NCBI RefSeq assembly: GCF_006494375.1
Contig: NZ_VHIZ01000052.1
Span: 1 to 64,000 of the forward strand
Source of the DNA: Pantoea anthophila
GTDB taxonomy: Bacteria > Pseudomonadota > Gammaproteobacteria > Enterobacterales > Enterobacteriaceae
Length of the DNA stretch: 64,000 nucleotides
Direction of reading: 5' to 3'
Notes under the pieces: generated by a model
What the model was told of the DNA's origin: nothing
The model's input: the letters and a program-made list of their open reading frames with translations, nothing else
Databases searched by the model: none
Shown: positions 19,807 through 31,156 of the stretch, in pieces
Numbering within the stretch: position 1 is the stretch's first letter
How the letters are laid out: each line of letters starts with the position of its first letter
Position numbers and translations under genes: made by a program

Positions 19807-21265
19807 ATTACTGGTTAACGTCACGCCTTCTGAAACGCGGGTTGCCTATATCGACGGCGGCATCCTTCAGGAGATTCACATTGAACGTGAGGCGCGGCGC
19901 GGCATTGTGGGCAATATTTACAAGGGACGAGTAAGCCGTGTACTGCCCGGCATGCAGGCCGCCTTTGTCGATATCGGCCTGGAAAAAGCCGCCTTTCTGC
20001 ACGCCTCAGACATCATGCCGCACACCGAGTGTGTCGCGGGTGACGAAAAGAAAAATTTTGTTGTTCGCGACATCGCCGAGCTGGTGCGCCAGGGGCAGGA
20101 TCTGGTGGTGCAGGTGGTCAAAGATCCGCTGGGTACCAAAGGGGCCCGGCTGACCACCGACATCACGCTGCCGTCACGTTATCTGGTCTTTATGCCGGGG
20201 GCATCGCATGTGGGTGTCTCTCAGCGCATTGAGAGTGAAAAAGAGCGCGAGCGGCTCAAAGCGGTGGTGGCAGACTACTGTGACGACCTGGGCGGCTTTA
20301 TCATCCGTACCGCCGCAGAGGGGATTGGAGAAGAGGAGCTGGCGCAGGACGCCGCGTTTCTCAAGCGACTCTGGACCAAAGTCAGCGAACGCAAAAAGCG
20401 TAACCAGACCCGCTGCCTGCTCTACGGTGAGCTGGCGCTGGCGCAGCGTATTCTGCGTGATTTTGCCGGGGCCGCCCTGGATCGCATCCGGGTCGACTCC
20501 CGTCTGACCTGTGAAATGCTGGTGGAGTTTACTGCGGAATATATTCCGGAGATGGCAGGTAAGCTGGAGCTCTACAATGGCAAACAGCCTATCTTTGACC
20601 TGTTTGATGTCGAAAATGAAATTCAGCGTTCGCTGGATCGTAAGGTTGAACTGAAGTCGGGTGGCTATCTGATCATCGATCAGACCGAAGCGATGACCAC
20701 CATCGACATCAACACCGGTGCCTTCGTCGGCCACCGCAATCTGGATGAGACGATCTTTAACACCAATGTGGAAGCGACGCAGGCGATTGCCCGCCAGCTG
20801 CGACTGCGTAATCTGGGTGGCATCATCATCATCGACTTCATTGATATGAATAATGAAGATCATCGGCGCCGGGTGCTGCATTCGCTGGAGAGCGCACTCA
20901 GCAAGGATCGGGTGAAAACCGGGATTAATGGTTTCTCGGCGCTGGGGCTGGTAGAGATGACGCGCAAGCGAACCCGTGAAAGCATCGAGCATATCCTCTG
21001 TCAGGACTGCCCGGTCTGTAAGGGACGCGGCACGCTGAAAACGGTTGAGACGGTCTGCTATGAGATTATGCGTGAGATTGTCCGCGTTCATCACGCCTAC
21101 GATTCCGATCGCTTCCTGGTCTATGTTTCGCCGACGGTGGGGGAGGCGCTGAAAAGCGATGAGTCTCATGCCCTGGCGGAGGTCGAAATCTTTGTCGGCA
21201 AGCAGGTTAAAGTGCATGTCGAAGCGCTCTACACTCAGGAGCAGTTCGACGTTGTCATGATGTAA
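19796..21265 (+). CDS. rng: Ribonuclease G
   Basis: A 489-residue endoribonuclease of the RNase E/G family that matures the 16S rRNA 5' end and helps mRNA decay. It has an N-terminal S1-like domain, catalytic Asp304 in TIDINTG and Asp347 in IIIDFIDM, and the zinc-link cysteines Cys405 and Cys408 (CPVCKGRG). The long C-terminal scaffold of RNase E is absent, as expected. Exactly the E. coli RNase G length. Confidence 0.98.
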   Translation: MTAELLVNVTPSETRVAYIDGGILQEIHIEREARRGIVGNIYKGRVSRVLPGMQAAFVDIGLEKAAFLHASDIMPHTECVAGDEKKNFVVRDIAELVRQGQDLVVQVVKDPLGTKGARLTTDITLPSRYLVFMPGASHVGVSQRIESEKERERLKAVVADYCDDLGGFIIRTAAEGIGEEELAQDAAFLKRLWTKVSERKKRNQTRCLLYGELALAQRILRDFAGAALDRIRVDSRLTCEMLVEFTAEYIPEMAGKLELYNGKQPIFDLFDVENEIQRSLDRKVELKSGGYLIIDQTEAMTTIDINTGAFVGHRNLDETIFNTNVEATQAIARQLRLRNLGGIIIIDFIDMNNEDHRRRVLHSLESALSKDRVKTGINGFSALGLVEMTRKRTRESIEHILCQDCPVCKGRGTLKTVETVCYEIMREIVRVHHAYDSDRFLVYVSPTVGEALKSDESHALAEVEIFVGKQVKVHVEALYTQEQFDVVMM

Positions 21266-21413
21266 CGCCGGCCCGCGCACTGGTTTCTCCGGCTGCCGGG
21301 CTGAAAAAACGCCCTTGTTTGGGATAAAATGCGTGTTTTACCGCTTTTGTCTGAAGACGGTCGGGTACGAGAGCCAACTATCCGTCGTTTGCGGAACACA
21401 AGGAGAGGCGTGA

Positions 21414-24400
21414 GTGAGGCAGTTGCCGAGGATTTTGTTACTGCTGGTCGCGGCAATCATCGTGATTGTCGCGCTGCTGGTCAGCGGATTGCGTCTGGTG
21501 ATGCCGCATCTCGACAGCTATCGCAGCAACCTTCTGCAATTTATCTCCGATCGCAGCGGCGTTCCGGTCAGCGCCAGTCAGCTGCAGGGCAAATGGGAAA
21601 ATTTCGGTCCCACCCTGCAGGTTCGCGATCTCAGCGTCGATCTCCACGAGAACGGCAAACTCACCATTTCACGCATCAATCTTGCCCTCGACGTCTGGCA
21701 ATCCCTGCTGCACTGGCGCTGGCAGTTCCGCGACCTCACTTTCTGGCAGCTGCATCTCGACACGAATCGTCCCTTACTCGACAACGATAAAGAGAAAAAC
21801 AGCTTCCGTCCGGCGCAAATCAACGAACTTTTCCTGCGGCAGTTTGACCACTTTGACCTGCGCGACAGCACCATCGGTTTCCGCACGCCGTCCGGTCAGC
21901 ATGCCGAGCTGGCCATTCCGCGCCTGACCTGGCTGAATGAGAAAACCCGCCACCGGGCAGAAGGGGAAGTGAGCCTGTCGAGCTTTACCGGCCAGCACGG
22001 TGTGGTTCAGGTGCGGCTCGATCTCAACGACAGCAACGGTTTACTGAATGACGGGCGTATCTGGATGCAGGCCGACGATGTCGATGTGCGTCCGTGGCTG
22101 GGTCGCTGGATGCGCGACAATACCCGGCTCGACAGCGCCCGCTTCAGTCTGGCGGCGTGGGTGAACCTGCGCGATGGCGACATCTATGCCGGCGATCTGC
22201 TGTTGCGTCAGGGCGGTGCCAGCTGGCAGGGCGAGAGCGGACCACACCGGATTGAGGTTGACGGGCTGACCGCGCATCTGTCGCGCTTCCGGAATGGCTG
22301 GGTGGTCAATGTGCCGCAGACCCGCCTCAGCACCGACGGCCAGACCTGGCCCGCCGGTCACTTCTCCCTGCTCTGGCGTCCTGAGGATAAGCAGATATCG
22401 GGCACTGACGGCCAGCCTGAGATCCGGGTGCGCGCCACACAGCTGGTGCTGCGTCATCTTGCCCCTGTTATTCCCCTTTTCGCACCGCTCTCTCCGGCGC
22501 TGTTTGAAAACTGGCAGAAGTTACAGCCACAGGGCACCGTCGAGGGACTGGCGCTGGATATCCCGTTAGAACAGCCAGAAATGACCCGCCTGCAGGTGAA
22601 ATGGCACGATTTCAGCTGGCAGCAGTGGAAGCTGCTGCCGGGCATCAGTCGGTTGAGCGGGGAGGCTCGCGGCAGTCTGAGTAATGGTCAGGTCAGTGTG
22701 GCGATGGGAACCGCCACCGTCCCCTATGGTGACATGTTCCAGGCACCGCTGGAGATTAAACGGGTCACCGGGGCGCTGCGCTGGCTGCGCGATGAACATG
22801 GCCTGACGCTGGCGGGTGAGGATCTGGATCTGCAGGCGCGCTCACTCCGGGCGCGGGGCGACTTCAGTTATCAGCAGAACCGTGGCGCGGAGCCGCGTCT
22901 TGATATTCTGGCCGGTATCCGGGTCACTGATGCAGGCGATGCCTGGCGCTATTTCCCGGTGCCGCTGATGGGCAGGGGACTCACGCACTATCTGAGCGGG
23001 GCCGTGAAGGGGGGCAAAGTCGACAACGCCACGCTGCTGTTTGCCGGTAACCCAGCGCTGTTCCCGTTTAAACACAACGATGGCATGTTCCAGGTCTGGG
23101 TGCCGCTGCGCCAGGCGACCTACGCGTTTCAGCCCAAATGGCCGGCGATCAGCAATCTGGATATCGACCTCAACTTCCTGAATGACGGACTGTGGATGCA
23201 TGCCCCGGTCGCCCGGCTGGGTGACGTCGAAGCGCGCAACGTCAGCGCGGTCATCCCTGACTATCTGAAAGAGAAGCTGATCATCGATGGGGATATCCAT
23301 GGCGAAGGCCCGCAGGTTGCGGACTATTTTCAGCAGACTCCGCTGAAGTCATCGCTGGGTGCCGCACTGGAGCAGCTGCAAATCACGGGCGGCGTAGGGG
23401 GGCATCTGAATCTCGATATTCCGCTGGACGGTAAGCAGGTACACGCGCGCGGCAATGTCGATCTGCATAACAACTCGCTGTATATCAAACCGTTAAAAAC
23501 GACTATCGCTAACCTCTCTGGCCGCTTCCGTTACGATAACGGCAATCTGGCCAGTGAAGATTTGCAGGCGAACTGGTTTGGTCAGCCCCTGGGCGTCCGG
23601 TTCATCACCACCGAGAACCCGGATGATTTTGGCGTTAACGTCAAATTGCAGGGCGACTGGCAACCGGCCAGAATCAGCCCGATTCCGGCCGCCGTCAGTA
23701 AGCAGCTGGGCGGACATCTGCCCTGGCAGGGGAACGTCGATATCACGCTACCCCATCATGGCGGAGCGCGCTATGAAGTTGCCCTGAACGGCAATGCAAA
23801 AGAAGTGAGTAGTCGCTTACCTGCACCGCTCGACAAGAAAGCCGGTGAGACGATGCCGGTTACCATTGAGGCCAGCGGTGACCTGAACCACTTCGATCTC
23901 AGCGGCAGCGTCAGCGCAAACCACCGTTTTAACAGCCGCTGGCTGCTGGAGCCGACGCTGCGCGTGGATCGCGGCATCTGGCTGAATGATGCCCAGAAGA
24001 AACCCGGGCTGCCCGACCAGGCCGGAATGGTGCTGAATCTGCCTGCGCTGGATGGCGAAGCCTGGGTCGGGATGCTGGCAGCCGGAGGCGCGACGGGCGG
24101 CAGGTCGTCAGGTGGCGGCAGCGATTTCCAGACCGGCGGCGTGACGCTGCCCGGCAATATCACGCTGCGCAGTCCGGCGGTCACGCTGGCGGGGCAGCAG
24201 TGGCATGAGGTTGAGGCGACGCTGGCACAGCGTTCAGCCGGCAGTGGCAACGTCAGCGTCAGGGCGCAGGAGCTGCGTGGTGAGCTGTCAATGGCACCAC
24301 AATCCCCGTGGCAGGTGAATCTGGATTACCTTTATTACAATCCGCAGTGGAACAGCGAGACGGCCAGAGGCAGCAAAGCGAGCACTCAGCAGGCCAGTAA

Positions 24401-25244
24401 TATTAATTTCAGTCAGTGGCCGGCTCTGCAACTGCGCTGTAAAGAGTGCTGGGTACTGGGGCAGAAATATGGTCAGGTCTCTGCGATCCTGCAACCCAAA
24501 GGGGATACGTTAGCGCTTACTAACGGCAAGGTGGATACCGGCAGTTCACAGCTGAAAATCAGCGGGGAGTGGGTGAATCGCCCGAACGACCCGCGCACCT
24601 CGCTGAAAGGTACGCTGAAAGGTCCTAATATCAATAATGCGACCAACTGGTTTGGCGTAAATACGCCGCTGCGTGATGCGCCATTCGACATTGCCTACGA
24701 CCTGCACTGGCGGTCGGCGCCGTGGCAGCCCTCCGCAGAGACGCTGAGTGGCACCCTGAAAACACACTTTGGCAAAGGCCAGATTGCGGATGTGGACACC
24801 GGCACGGCTGGCAAGATCCTGCGACTGGTGAGCTTTGATGCATTGCTGCGGAAGCTGCGCTTCGATTTCAGCGACACCTTTACCAACGCGTTCTACTTCG
24901 ATTCGATTAATGGCACGGCCTGGATCGAGAATGGCGTGATGCGCACCGATAATCTGCTGGTGGACGGGCTGGAAGCTGACATCGCTATGCAGGGCAATCT
25001 CGACCTGGTGAAGCGTCAGATCGATATGGAAGCGGTGGTGGCGCCGGAGATCTCCGCCTCGGTGGGTGTCGCGACCGCCTTCGCGATTAACCCGGTGGTG
25101 GGCGCGGCGGTTTTCGCTGCCAGTAAGGTGCTGGCTCCCTTGTGGAACAGAATATCGTTGCTGCGTTATCACATCAGCGGGCCGCTGGATAAACCGGAAA
25201 TCAATGAAGTGCTGCGTAAACCGCGTGAAACAGACAACAAGTGA
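21414..25244 (+). CDS. yhdP: YhdP, AsmA-like envelope phospholipid-transport protein
   Basis: A 1276-residue protein of the AsmA/TamB/YhdP group that bridges the inner and outer membranes and, with TamB and YdbH, carries phospholipids outward. One N-terminal membrane anchor (about 7-29) is followed by a long periplasmic beta-rich body and the C-terminal AsmA-like region ending near the hydrophobic VVAPEISASVGVATAFAINP. The start is GTG at 21414, behind AGGAG. E. coli YhdP is 1266 aa. A Gly/Ser-rich stretch near residue 890-905 looks like a family-variable loop. Confidence 0.95.
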   Translation: MRQLPRILLLLVAAIIVIVALLVSGLRLVMPHLDSYRSNLLQFISDRSGVPVSASQLQGKWENFGPTLQVRDLSVDLHENGKLTISRINLALDVWQSLLHWRWQFRDLTFWQLHLDTNRPLLDNDKEKNSFRPAQINELFLRQFDHFDLRDSTIGFRTPSGQHAELAIPRLTWLNEKTRHRAEGEVSLSSFTGQHGVVQVRLDLNDSNGLLNDGRIWMQADDVDVRPWLGRWMRDNTRLDSARFSLAAWVNLRDGDIYAGDLLLRQGGASWQGESGPHRIEVDGLTAHLSRFRNGWVVNVPQTRLSTDGQTWPAGHFSLLWRPEDKQISGTDGQPEIRVRATQLVLRHLAPVIPLFAPLSPALFENWQKLQPQGTVEGLALDIPLEQPEMTRLQVKWHDFSWQQWKLLPGISRLSGEARGSLSNGQVSVAMGTATVPYGDMFQAPLEIKRVTGALRWLRDEHGLTLAGEDLDLQARSLRARGDFSYQQNRGAEPRLDILAGIRVTDAGDAWRYFPVPLMGRGLTHYLSGAVKGGKVDNATLLFAGNPALFPFKHNDGMFQVWVPLRQATYAFQPKWPAISNLDIDLNFLNDGLWMHAPVARLGDVEARNVSAVIPDYLKEKLIIDGDIHGEGPQVADYFQQTPLKSSLGAALEQLQITGGVGGHLNLDIPLDGKQVHARGNVDLHNNSLYIKPLKTTIANLSGRFRYDNGNLASEDLQANWFGQPLGVRFITTENPDDFGVNVKLQGDWQPARISPIPAAVSKQLGGHLPWQGNVDITLPHHGGARYEVALNGNAKEVSSRLPAPLDKKAGETMPVTIEASGDLNHFDLSGSVSANHRFNSRWLLEPTLRVDRGIWLNDAQKKPGLPDQAGMVLNLPALDGEAWVGMLAAGGATGGRSSGGGSDFQTGGVTLPGNITLRSPAVTLAGQQWHEVEATLAQRSAGSGNVSVRAQELRGELSMAPQSPWQVNLDYLYYNPQWNSETARGSKASTQQASNINFSQWPALQLRCKECWVLGQKYGQVSAILQPKGDTLALTNGKVDTGSSQLKISGEWVNRPNDPRTSLKGTLKGPNINNATNWFGVNTPLRDAPFDIAYDLHWRSAPWQPSAETLSGTLKTHFGKGQIADVDTGTAGKILRLVSFDALLRKLRFDFSDTFTNAFYFDSINGTAWIENGVMRTDNLLVDGLEADIAMQGNLDLVKRQIDMEAVVAPEISASVGVATAFAINPVVGAAVFAASKVLAPLWNRISLLRYHISGPLDKPEINEVLRKPRETDNK

Positions 25245-25308
25245 ATTTGACGCCGTACCGGAATTACCGCAGGCTATGATTATCTGAGCACATAATGAGT
25301 GAGAAACG

Positions 25309-26754
25309 ATGACTCTGAACCTGGTAAGTGAGCAGTTACTGACTGCTAACGGCATTAATCAGCAGGACCTATTTTCCCTGTTAGGGCAGCTTTCAGAACG
25401 TCGTCTGGATTATGCCGATCTCTATTTTCAGTCCAGCTTCCACGAATCCTGGGTGCTGGAAGACAAAATCATTAAAGATGGCTCTTACCATATCGACCAG
25501 GGCGTGGGCGTTCGCGCGGTCAGCGGTGAAAAAACCGGCTTCGCCTATGCAGACCAGATTACGCTGAATGCGCTGCGTCTCTCCTCTGACGCCGCTCGCA
25601 GCATTGTCCGTGAACAGGGCAACGGCAAGGCACATACACTTTCTGCCGTCATGAACCGTTCGCTTTACCCGGCGGTCGATCCGCTAAACAGCCTGACGCG
25701 TGAAGAGAAAATTGCGCTGCTGCATCGCGTTGACCAGGTCGCCCGTGCGGCGGACCCACGCGTGCAGGAGGTCAATGCCAGTCTGACCGGCGTTTACGAG
25801 CAGGTGCTGGTGGCTGCGACGGATGGCACGCTGGCGGCGGATGTCCGTCCGCTGGTGCGTCTCTCTGTCAGCGTCCAGGTGGAAGATCAGGGTAAACGTG
25901 AGCGCGGCGCCAGCGGCGGCGGTGCACGCACCGGTTATGCGTTTTTCCTGGCCGATGAGAATGGCGAAGTGCGTGCGGACGCCTGGGCGCGTGAAGCCGT
26001 TCGCATGGCGCTGGTTAATCTCTCTGCCGTGGCGGCCCCGGCGGGCGCATTGCCGGTGGTGCTGGGCGCGGGCTGGCCTGGCGTGCTGCTGCATGAAGCG
26101 GTGGGTCACGGTCTGGAAGGCGACTTCAATCGTCGTGGCACCTCCGTGTTCAGCGGTAAAATCGGTCAGCAGGTCGCGTCAGAACTCTGCACCGTGGTGG
26201 ATGACGGCACCCTTGAAGGGCTGCGGGGTTCACTGGCGGTCGATGACGAAGGCGTGCCGGGTCAGTACAACATGCTGATTGAGAATGGCGTGCTGAAAGG
26301 CTACATGCAGGACAAGCTGAATGCGCGACTGATGGGCGTCAGCCCGACCGGTAACGGTCGCCGCGAATCCTATGCGCATCTGCCCATGCCGCGTATGACC
26401 AACACCTATATGCTGGCCGGCAAATCAACGCCGCAGGACATCATCGAAAGCGTTGAATATGGCATCTATGCGCCCAACTTTGGTGGCGGCCAGGTGGATA
26501 TCACCTCCGGCAAGTTTGTCTTCTCCACCTCAGAGGCCTATCTGATTGAGAAGGGCAAGATCACCAAACCGGTTAAAGGTGCAACCCTGATCGGCTCCGG
26601 TATTGAAGCGATGCAGCAGATCTCGATGGTCGGTAATGACCTGGCGCTGGATAAAGGCGTGGGCGTCTGCGGCAAAGAGGGGCAGAGCCTGCCGGTCGGT
26701 GTGGGTCAGCCAACGCTGAAGCTGGACAAACTCACCATCGGCGGCACCGCCTGA
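25309..26754 (+). CDS. tldD: TldD metalloprotease subunit
   Basis: A 481-residue subunit of the TldD/TldE protease, which in E. coli matures microcin B17 and degrades unfolded CcdA antitoxin. The zinc-binding motif HEAVGH (262-267, HExxxH) followed by GLEGDF is intact. TldE is not in this window; in E. coli it is also encoded elsewhere. The gene lies 64 bases after yhdP and converges on aaeR. Confidence 0.97.
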   Translation: MTLNLVSEQLLTANGINQQDLFSLLGQLSERRLDYADLYFQSSFHESWVLEDKIIKDGSYHIDQGVGVRAVSGEKTGFAYADQITLNALRLSSDAARSIVREQGNGKAHTLSAVMNRSLYPAVDPLNSLTREEKIALLHRVDQVARAADPRVQEVNASLTGVYEQVLVAATDGTLAADVRPLVRLSVSVQVEDQGKRERGASGGGARTGYAFFLADENGEVRADAWAREAVRMALVNLSAVAAPAGALPVVLGAGWPGVLLHEAVGHGLEGDFNRRGTSVFSGKIGQQVASELCTVVDDGTLEGLRGSLAVDDEGVPGQYNMLIENGVLKGYMQDKLNARLMGVSPTGNGRRESYAHLPMPRMTNTYMLAGKSTPQDIIESVEYGIYAPNFGGGQVDITSGKFVFSTSEAYLIEKGKITKPVKGATLIGSGIEAMQQISMVGNDLALDKGVGVCGKEGQSLPVGVGQPTLKLDKLTIGGTA

Positions 26755-26763
26755 TGTGACCCC

Positions 26764-26794
26764 GACAACCCGCCCGCTGGCGGGTTGTCAGCTT
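26764..26794 (+). terminator. tldD/aaeR convergent terminator
   Basis: A perfect 11-bp stem (GACAACCCGCC / GGCGGGTTGTC) with CGCT loop, followed by AGCTTTT on the + strand. Its right arm overlaps the aaeR stop codon at 26788-26790, so it serves the convergent gene ends. Confidence 0.8.
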
Positions 26795-27705
26795 TTGCGG
26801 TGCAGCTGATACTGTTCCGCAACCTGCTCAAAATAGCCGGTCAGATAGTCGATACAGACCTGTACCTTGAGCGGCAACTTATCCTTCTCGGTATAGAGCG
26901 CATAGACCGGTCGCGGATCGGACTGATATTGCGGAAAGAGAATATCGACCTCACCTGCGGTGATCTCATCAATCACCCACATCATCGGCACATAGGCGAT
27001 GCCGTTACCGGACTTCAGCCAGCGTAGCAGCGTCAGCGAATCATTGGTGACAAACCGTCCCTGCGGGGCCAGCCGGGTGACGATGCCTTCTGGCGCAATC
27101 AGCTCGAAGTTGTTGTCGGGCCGTACGCTGTATTCCAGCCAGGAAAAGTTATCGATATCCCCCGGTTTCTCCGGCGTGCCATGCTGCGCCAGATAGCTCC
27201 TGGCGGCGCACACCACCATCGGCATCGCGCCAAGGCGACGTGAAAACAGGCTGGAATCTTTTAAGGCCCCGACCCGAATCACCAGGTCCAGACCGTCCGC
27301 GATCAGGTCCGGAGCGGGGACGCCGGTCACCAGGTTTACGCTCAGCCCCGGATAGTCGCGCAGCATATCGCTGGTCATGCCCGCTAACACGTTCTGTGCC
27401 ATGGTCGAGGAGCTGCCGATACGCAGCACCCCAATGGGCGTGTTGTTAAACGCATAAAGCTGTTCATGCACCTGCGTCGCTTCCGCCAGCATACGGCGGC
27501 AGCCCTGATAGTAGATTTTGCCCGCTTCGGTGAGCCCGATACTGCGGGTACTGCGATTCAGCAGCTTAACCTGTAACGTATCTTCCAGCTTCGCGACGAT
27601 CTGGCTGATTGAGGAGACACTCAGATGAAGCTGACGCGCCGCAGCGGTAAAAGAACCAAGTTCGACCACTTTGGCGAAGACAGACATGCCCTTCAGTCGT
27701 TCCAT
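26788..27705 (-). CDS. aaeR: AaeR, LysR-type regulator of aaeXAB
   Basis: A 305-residue LysR-family transcription factor. The N-terminal winged helix-turn-helix is visible (SFTAAARQLHLSVSSISQIVAKLED), followed by an effector-binding domain. Close to E. coli AaeR (309 aa), which activates the aromatic carboxylic acid efflux genes on sensing p-hydroxybenzoate-type compounds. It is divergent from aaeXAB with a CRP-type site in front of its own start. Confidence 0.95.
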   Translation of the reverse strand: MERLKGMSVFAKVVELGSFTAAARQLHLSVSSISQIVAKLEDTLQVKLLNRSTRSIGLTEAGKIYYQGCRRMLAEATQVHEQLYAFNNTPIGVLRIGSSSTMAQNVLAGMTSDMLRDYPGLSVNLVTGVPAPDLIADGLDLVIRVGALKDSSLFSRRLGAMPMVVCAARSYLAQHGTPEKPGDIDNFSWLEYSVRPDNNFELIAPEGIVTRLAPQGRFVTNDSLTLLRWLKSGNGIAYVPMMWVIDEITAGEVDILFPQYQSDPRPVYALYTEKDKLPLKVQVCIDYLTGYFEQVAEQYQLHRKS

Positions 27706-27723
27706 TATTTACTCTGGCTTAAA

Positions 27724-27739
27724 AGTGATTTAGATCACA
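27724..27739. promoter_or_regulatory. CRP-type site between aaeR and aaeX
   Basis: AGTGATTTAGATCACA fits the CRP consensus TGTGA-N6-TCACA with one mismatch and continues into the consensus flanks (AA before, TT after). It lies 19 bases upstream of the aaeR ATG and about 200 bases upstream of aaeX. A further GC-rich dyad (GGCGCGTT/AAGCGCGCC, 27762-27783) is in the aaeX leader. Confidence 0.7.
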
Positions 27740-27937
27740 TTCTGTAGAAAACTTATAGTCAGGCGCGTTATTATAAGCGCGCCGGGGTATCTCCCGGTGA
27801 CTCTTCATTGCCTGATGCCCTGTGATGATACGCTATTATTAAGCCAGCTGCGGTTTGTATCGCGCTGTCAGCTGGGTTTGCTGTGACAGCTGAAAAGGCA
27901 AAGGAGACTCCCGGCAAGGTTGAACTAAGGATTTCTG

Positions 27938-28141
27938 ATGAGTGTGCTTCCGGTATTTGTCATGTTTGGGCTCTCGTTTCCGCCCGTATTCATCGAACTT
28001 ATTCTCTCACTGATGCTGTTCTGGTTAGTGAAACGTGTGCTGACGCCGAGCGGTATTTACGATCTTGTCTGGCATCCGGCACTTTTTAATACAGCGCTTT
28101 ACTGCTGTGTGTTTTACCTTGTCTCCCGTTTATTAGTCTGA
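27938..28141 (+). CDS. aaeX: AaeX, small membrane protein of the efflux operon
   Basis: A 67-residue protein with two hydrophobic segments, the same length as E. coli AaeX (DUF1656). The motif [17 protein letters not shown] is conserved. Its role is unknown, but it always precedes aaeA/aaeB. It is the first gene of the aaeXAB operon; aaeA begins 7 bases later. Confidence 0.96.
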   Translation: MSVLPVFVMFGLSFPPVFIELILSLMLFWLVKRVLTPSGIYDLVWHPALFNTALYCCVFYLVSRLLV

Positions 28142-28148
28142 GGTTTAA

Positions 28149-29081
28149 GTGAAAGCACTCATAAGAAAAATCGCGCGTTACGCGATTACACTCCTGCTGG
28201 TTATCATTGCTGTGGTTATCATCTTCCGTGCCTGGGTGTTCTATACCGAATCCCCCTGGACGCGTGATGCGCGCTTCGCGGCAGACGTAGTGGCGATCTC
28301 ACCTGACGTGACCGGCCTGATCACCGATGTTCCGGTGCACGACAACCAGCTGGTGAAGAAGGGCGATACGCTGTTTGTGGTTGACCGCCCACGCTATCAA
28401 AAGGCGCTCGAGCAGGCTCAGGCAGACGTGGAATATTACCAGGCGCTGGTGAGTGAGAAGCGGCGCGAAGCCGGCCGCCGTAACCAGCTCGGCACCTCGG
28501 CGATGTCGCGCGAGGCGATTGAGCAGTCCAACAACGATCTGCAGACCAGCGAACATCAGCTGGCGAAATCGGTGGCGACACGCGATCTGGCGAAGATCGA
28601 TCTGGAGCGCACCACCGTGAAAGCGCCCTCCGATGGCTGGGTCACCAACCTGAATGTCTATCAGGGCGAGTTCATTACCCGCGGCTCTGTGGCGGTCGCC
28701 CTGGTGCAGCAGCACTCCTACTATGTGCTGGCCTATCTGGAAGAGACCAAGCTGCATGGCGTAGAGAAGGGTTTCCGTGCGGAAGTGACGCCACTTGGCA
28801 GCAACATTGTGCTGCGGGGTACCGTAGACAGTGTGGCGGCAGGTGTCACCAACAGCAGCAGCTCGGTCGACAGTAAAGGCATGGCAACGGTCGATTCCAA
28901 CCTGGAGTGGGTCCGTCTGGCGCAGCGTGTTCCGGTGCGCATCCGTCTGGATCAGCAGCCCGGCAACCGCTTCCCGGCCGGGACAACGGCGACCGTGGTC
29001 ATTACCGGTCAGGCCGATCGTCAGCCTGAGCAGGTTTCACCGATGGTTCGCCTGTTTAATCGCCTGCGTGAGTTTGGTTAA
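28149..29081 (+). CDS. aaeA: AaeA, periplasmic adaptor of aromatic-acid efflux pump
   Basis: A 310-residue HlyD/EmrA-type membrane-fusion protein with one N-terminal membrane anchor (about 12-30), a split biotinyl-lipoyl domain and an alpha-hairpin (about 80-150). It connects AaeB to an outer-membrane channel. The start is GTG at 28149. Same length as E. coli AaeA. Confidence 0.96.
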   Translation: MKALIRKIARYAITLLLVIIAVVIIFRAWVFYTESPWTRDARFAADVVAISPDVTGLITDVPVHDNQLVKKGDTLFVVDRPRYQKALEQAQADVEYYQALVSEKRREAGRRNQLGTSAMSREAIEQSNNDLQTSEHQLAKSVATRDLAKIDLERTTVKAPSDGWVTNLNVYQGEFITRGSVAVALVQQHSYYVLAYLEETKLHGVEKGFRAEVTPLGSNIVLRGTVDSVAAGVTNSSSSVDSKGMATVDSNLEWVRLAQRVPVRIRLDQQPGNRFPAGTTATVVITGQADRQPEQVSPMVRLFNRLREFG

Positions 29082-29090
29082 GAGGGCGAT

Positions 29091-31043
29091 ATGATTGAGT
29101 TCCTGCGGTTCCCGGTAAAGCTGACCTTTGCGCTGGTGTTAGCGCTGATGGTCGGCTTTCACTTCAACCTCGAAACGCCGCGCTGGGCGGTGATGACTGC
29201 CGGTATTGTGGCGGGCGGCACCGCGTTTGCAGCGGGGGGCGATCCCTATTCGGGGGCGCTTCGCTACCGTGGCGTTTTGCGTATTATCGGGACCTTTATC
29301 GGCTGTATCGCCGCGCTGACCATCATGATCGCCACCGTTCGTGCGCCGGTTGTGATGCTGCTGCTGTGCTGCATCTGGGCAGGGCTCTGCGTCTGGCTCT
29401 CTTCGCTGATCAAAGTTGAAAACTCTTACGCACTGGGACTGGCGGGCTACACCGCGCTGATTATCGTGGTGACCGCTGACGCCAGCGGTGGTCTGACCCT
29501 GGTGCCGCAATATGCGGTCGAGCGCTGCAGTGAAATCGTGCTCGGCATTCTGTGTGCCATTCTGGCCGACATGATCTTCTCACCACGCTCGATCAAAAAA
29601 GTGATCGATGCGGAGGTCGACTCGCTGCTGGTGGCGCACTATCAGCTGCTGCAGCTCTGCGTCGCCCACGGTGACAAAGAGGAGGTCGACAAAGCCTGGA
29701 GCGCGCTGGTCCGGCGCACCACCGCCCTTAACAGCATGCGCAGCCAGCTGATGATGGAGTCGTCACGCTGGAAGAACAGTAACCGCCGGCTGCAGATGCT
29801 TAATACCCTGTCGCTGACCCTGATTACGCAGGCAGCCGAAACCTTTCTGATCCAGAATTCGCGTCCGGACTACATCCCCCCTCAGTATCGCCTGATGATT
29901 GAAAAGCCCGCCTCGACGGTTGATGAGGTGCACAAGCGGATGAAGGTGATGCGGCGGGTGATGGGGGCCAGAGATAAAACGGCCCCGGTGACGCTGAGCA
30001 GCTGGGTGGGTGCCGCGACGGAATATCTGCTGCTGCTGAAAGGCATCCGAAGTAACAGCCGGATCACGTCGCTGGAGGAGGAGATCCTGCAGCGCGAGGT
30101 GGTGATTCAGGCGCGCTCCGCCGAAACACACCATGCGATGATCAACGGTATCCGCACCTTTGTGGCGACCGCTCTGGGCTCTCTGTTCTGGCTCTACACC
30201 GGCTGGACGTCAGGCAGTGGCTGTATGGTCATGCTGGCGGTTATCACTGCGCTGGCGATGCGGATGCCTAATCCACTGATGATGGCAAAAGATTTTCTCT
30301 ACGGCATGACGGTTGCGGTGCCGCTGGGCGCGCTCTACTTTATGTATGTGCTCCCCTCGACCCAGCAGAGCGCACTGCTGCTCTGCATCGCCATCGGCCT
30401 GCTGGGCTTTATCGGAGGCATCTTCATTCAGCGGCGTCAGCTCGGCACGCTGGGGGCGCTGATCGGCACGCTTAACGTGCTGGTTCTCGATAATCCGATG
30501 CAGTTCCACATCAACGTCTTTCTCGACAATGTGCTCGGCCAGGTCATCGGCTGCTTTGTGGCGATGATGGTTATCCTGCTGATTCGAGATAAATCGAAGG
30601 CCCGCACCGGCCGTAAGCTGCTGAACCGCTTCATGTACGCAGCGGTTTCGGCCATGACGACTAATCAGGCGCGTCGGCGTGAAAACCATCTGCCGGCCCT
30701 CTATCAGCAACTGTTTCTGCTGCTGAACCTGTTTCCGGGCGATATCAATAAATACCGTATTGCCCTGACGCTGATCATCGGTCATCAGCGGCTGCGTGAC
30801 GCAGACATTCCGATCAACGCGGATCTCTCTGCTTATCACCGGCAGCTGCGCTATACCGCTGACCGGGTCATTTCTGCCAGCAGCGATGACAAGCGGCGCT
30901 ACTATTTTGAACGCCTGCTGAAAGAGCTGGACCTCTATCAGGAGAAACTGGTCCATTACCAGGCGCCTGTCAGCGTTACGGAACCGGTAAAACGCCTGGC
31001 CTTGATGCTGGATAAGTACCAGAACACGCTCATCCAAATCTGA
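29091..31043 (+). CDS. aaeB: AaeB, inner-membrane component of aromatic-acid efflux pump
   Basis: A 650-residue protein of the fusaric-acid-resistance/aromatic exporter family with two clusters of membrane segments separated by cytosolic domains. With AaeA it exports p-hydroxybenzoate and related aromatic carboxylates. E. coli AaeB is 655 aa. It ends the operon, and a 9-bp GC hairpin (31048-31070) without T tract follows. Confidence 0.96.
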   Translation: MIEFLRFPVKLTFALVLALMVGFHFNLETPRWAVMTAGIVAGGTAFAAGGDPYSGALRYRGVLRIIGTFIGCIAALTIMIATVRAPVVMLLLCCIWAGLCVWLSSLIKVENSYALGLAGYTALIIVVTADASGGLTLVPQYAVERCSEIVLGILCAILADMIFSPRSIKKVIDAEVDSLLVAHYQLLQLCVAHGDKEEVDKAWSALVRRTTALNSMRSQLMMESSRWKNSNRRLQMLNTLSLTLITQAAETFLIQNSRPDYIPPQYRLMIEKPASTVDEVHKRMKVMRRVMGARDKTAPVTLSSWVGAATEYLLLLKGIRSNSRITSLEEEILQREVVIQARSAETHHAMINGIRTFVATALGSLFWLYTGWTSGSGCMVMLAVITALAMRMPNPLMMAKDFLYGMTVAVPLGALYFMYVLPSTQQSALLLCIAIGLLGFIGGIFIQRRQLGTLGALIGTLNVLVLDNPMQFHINVFLDNVLGQVIGCFVAMMVILLIRDKSKARTGRKLLNRFMYAAVSAMTTNQARRRENHLPALYQQLFLLLNLFPGDINKYRIALTLIIGHQRLRDADIPINADLSAYHRQLRYTADRVISASSDDKRRYYFERLLKELDLYQEKLVHYQAPVSVTEPVKRLALMLDKYQNTLIQI

Positions 31044-31156
31044 ATCTGGCCGCTGCGATCGGCAGCGGCCTGCGCAATCCCCGCCCGTCACAAAACCTGT
31101 CGCTTTTGCCAACTATACTCTTCAGACGGAAGCGTAAAACTGACAGGAGCGAATCA

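Noticed and set aside
20174..21280. 368-codon frame on the minus strand opposite rng
   Set aside because: It is antisense to RNase G with no homology recognisable and no promoter or ribosome-binding site.
31048..31070. Intrinsic terminator after aaeB
   Set aside because: The 9-bp GC stem (GGCCGCTGC/GCAGCGGCC) is real, but no T tract follows on either strand, so it was not called a terminator.
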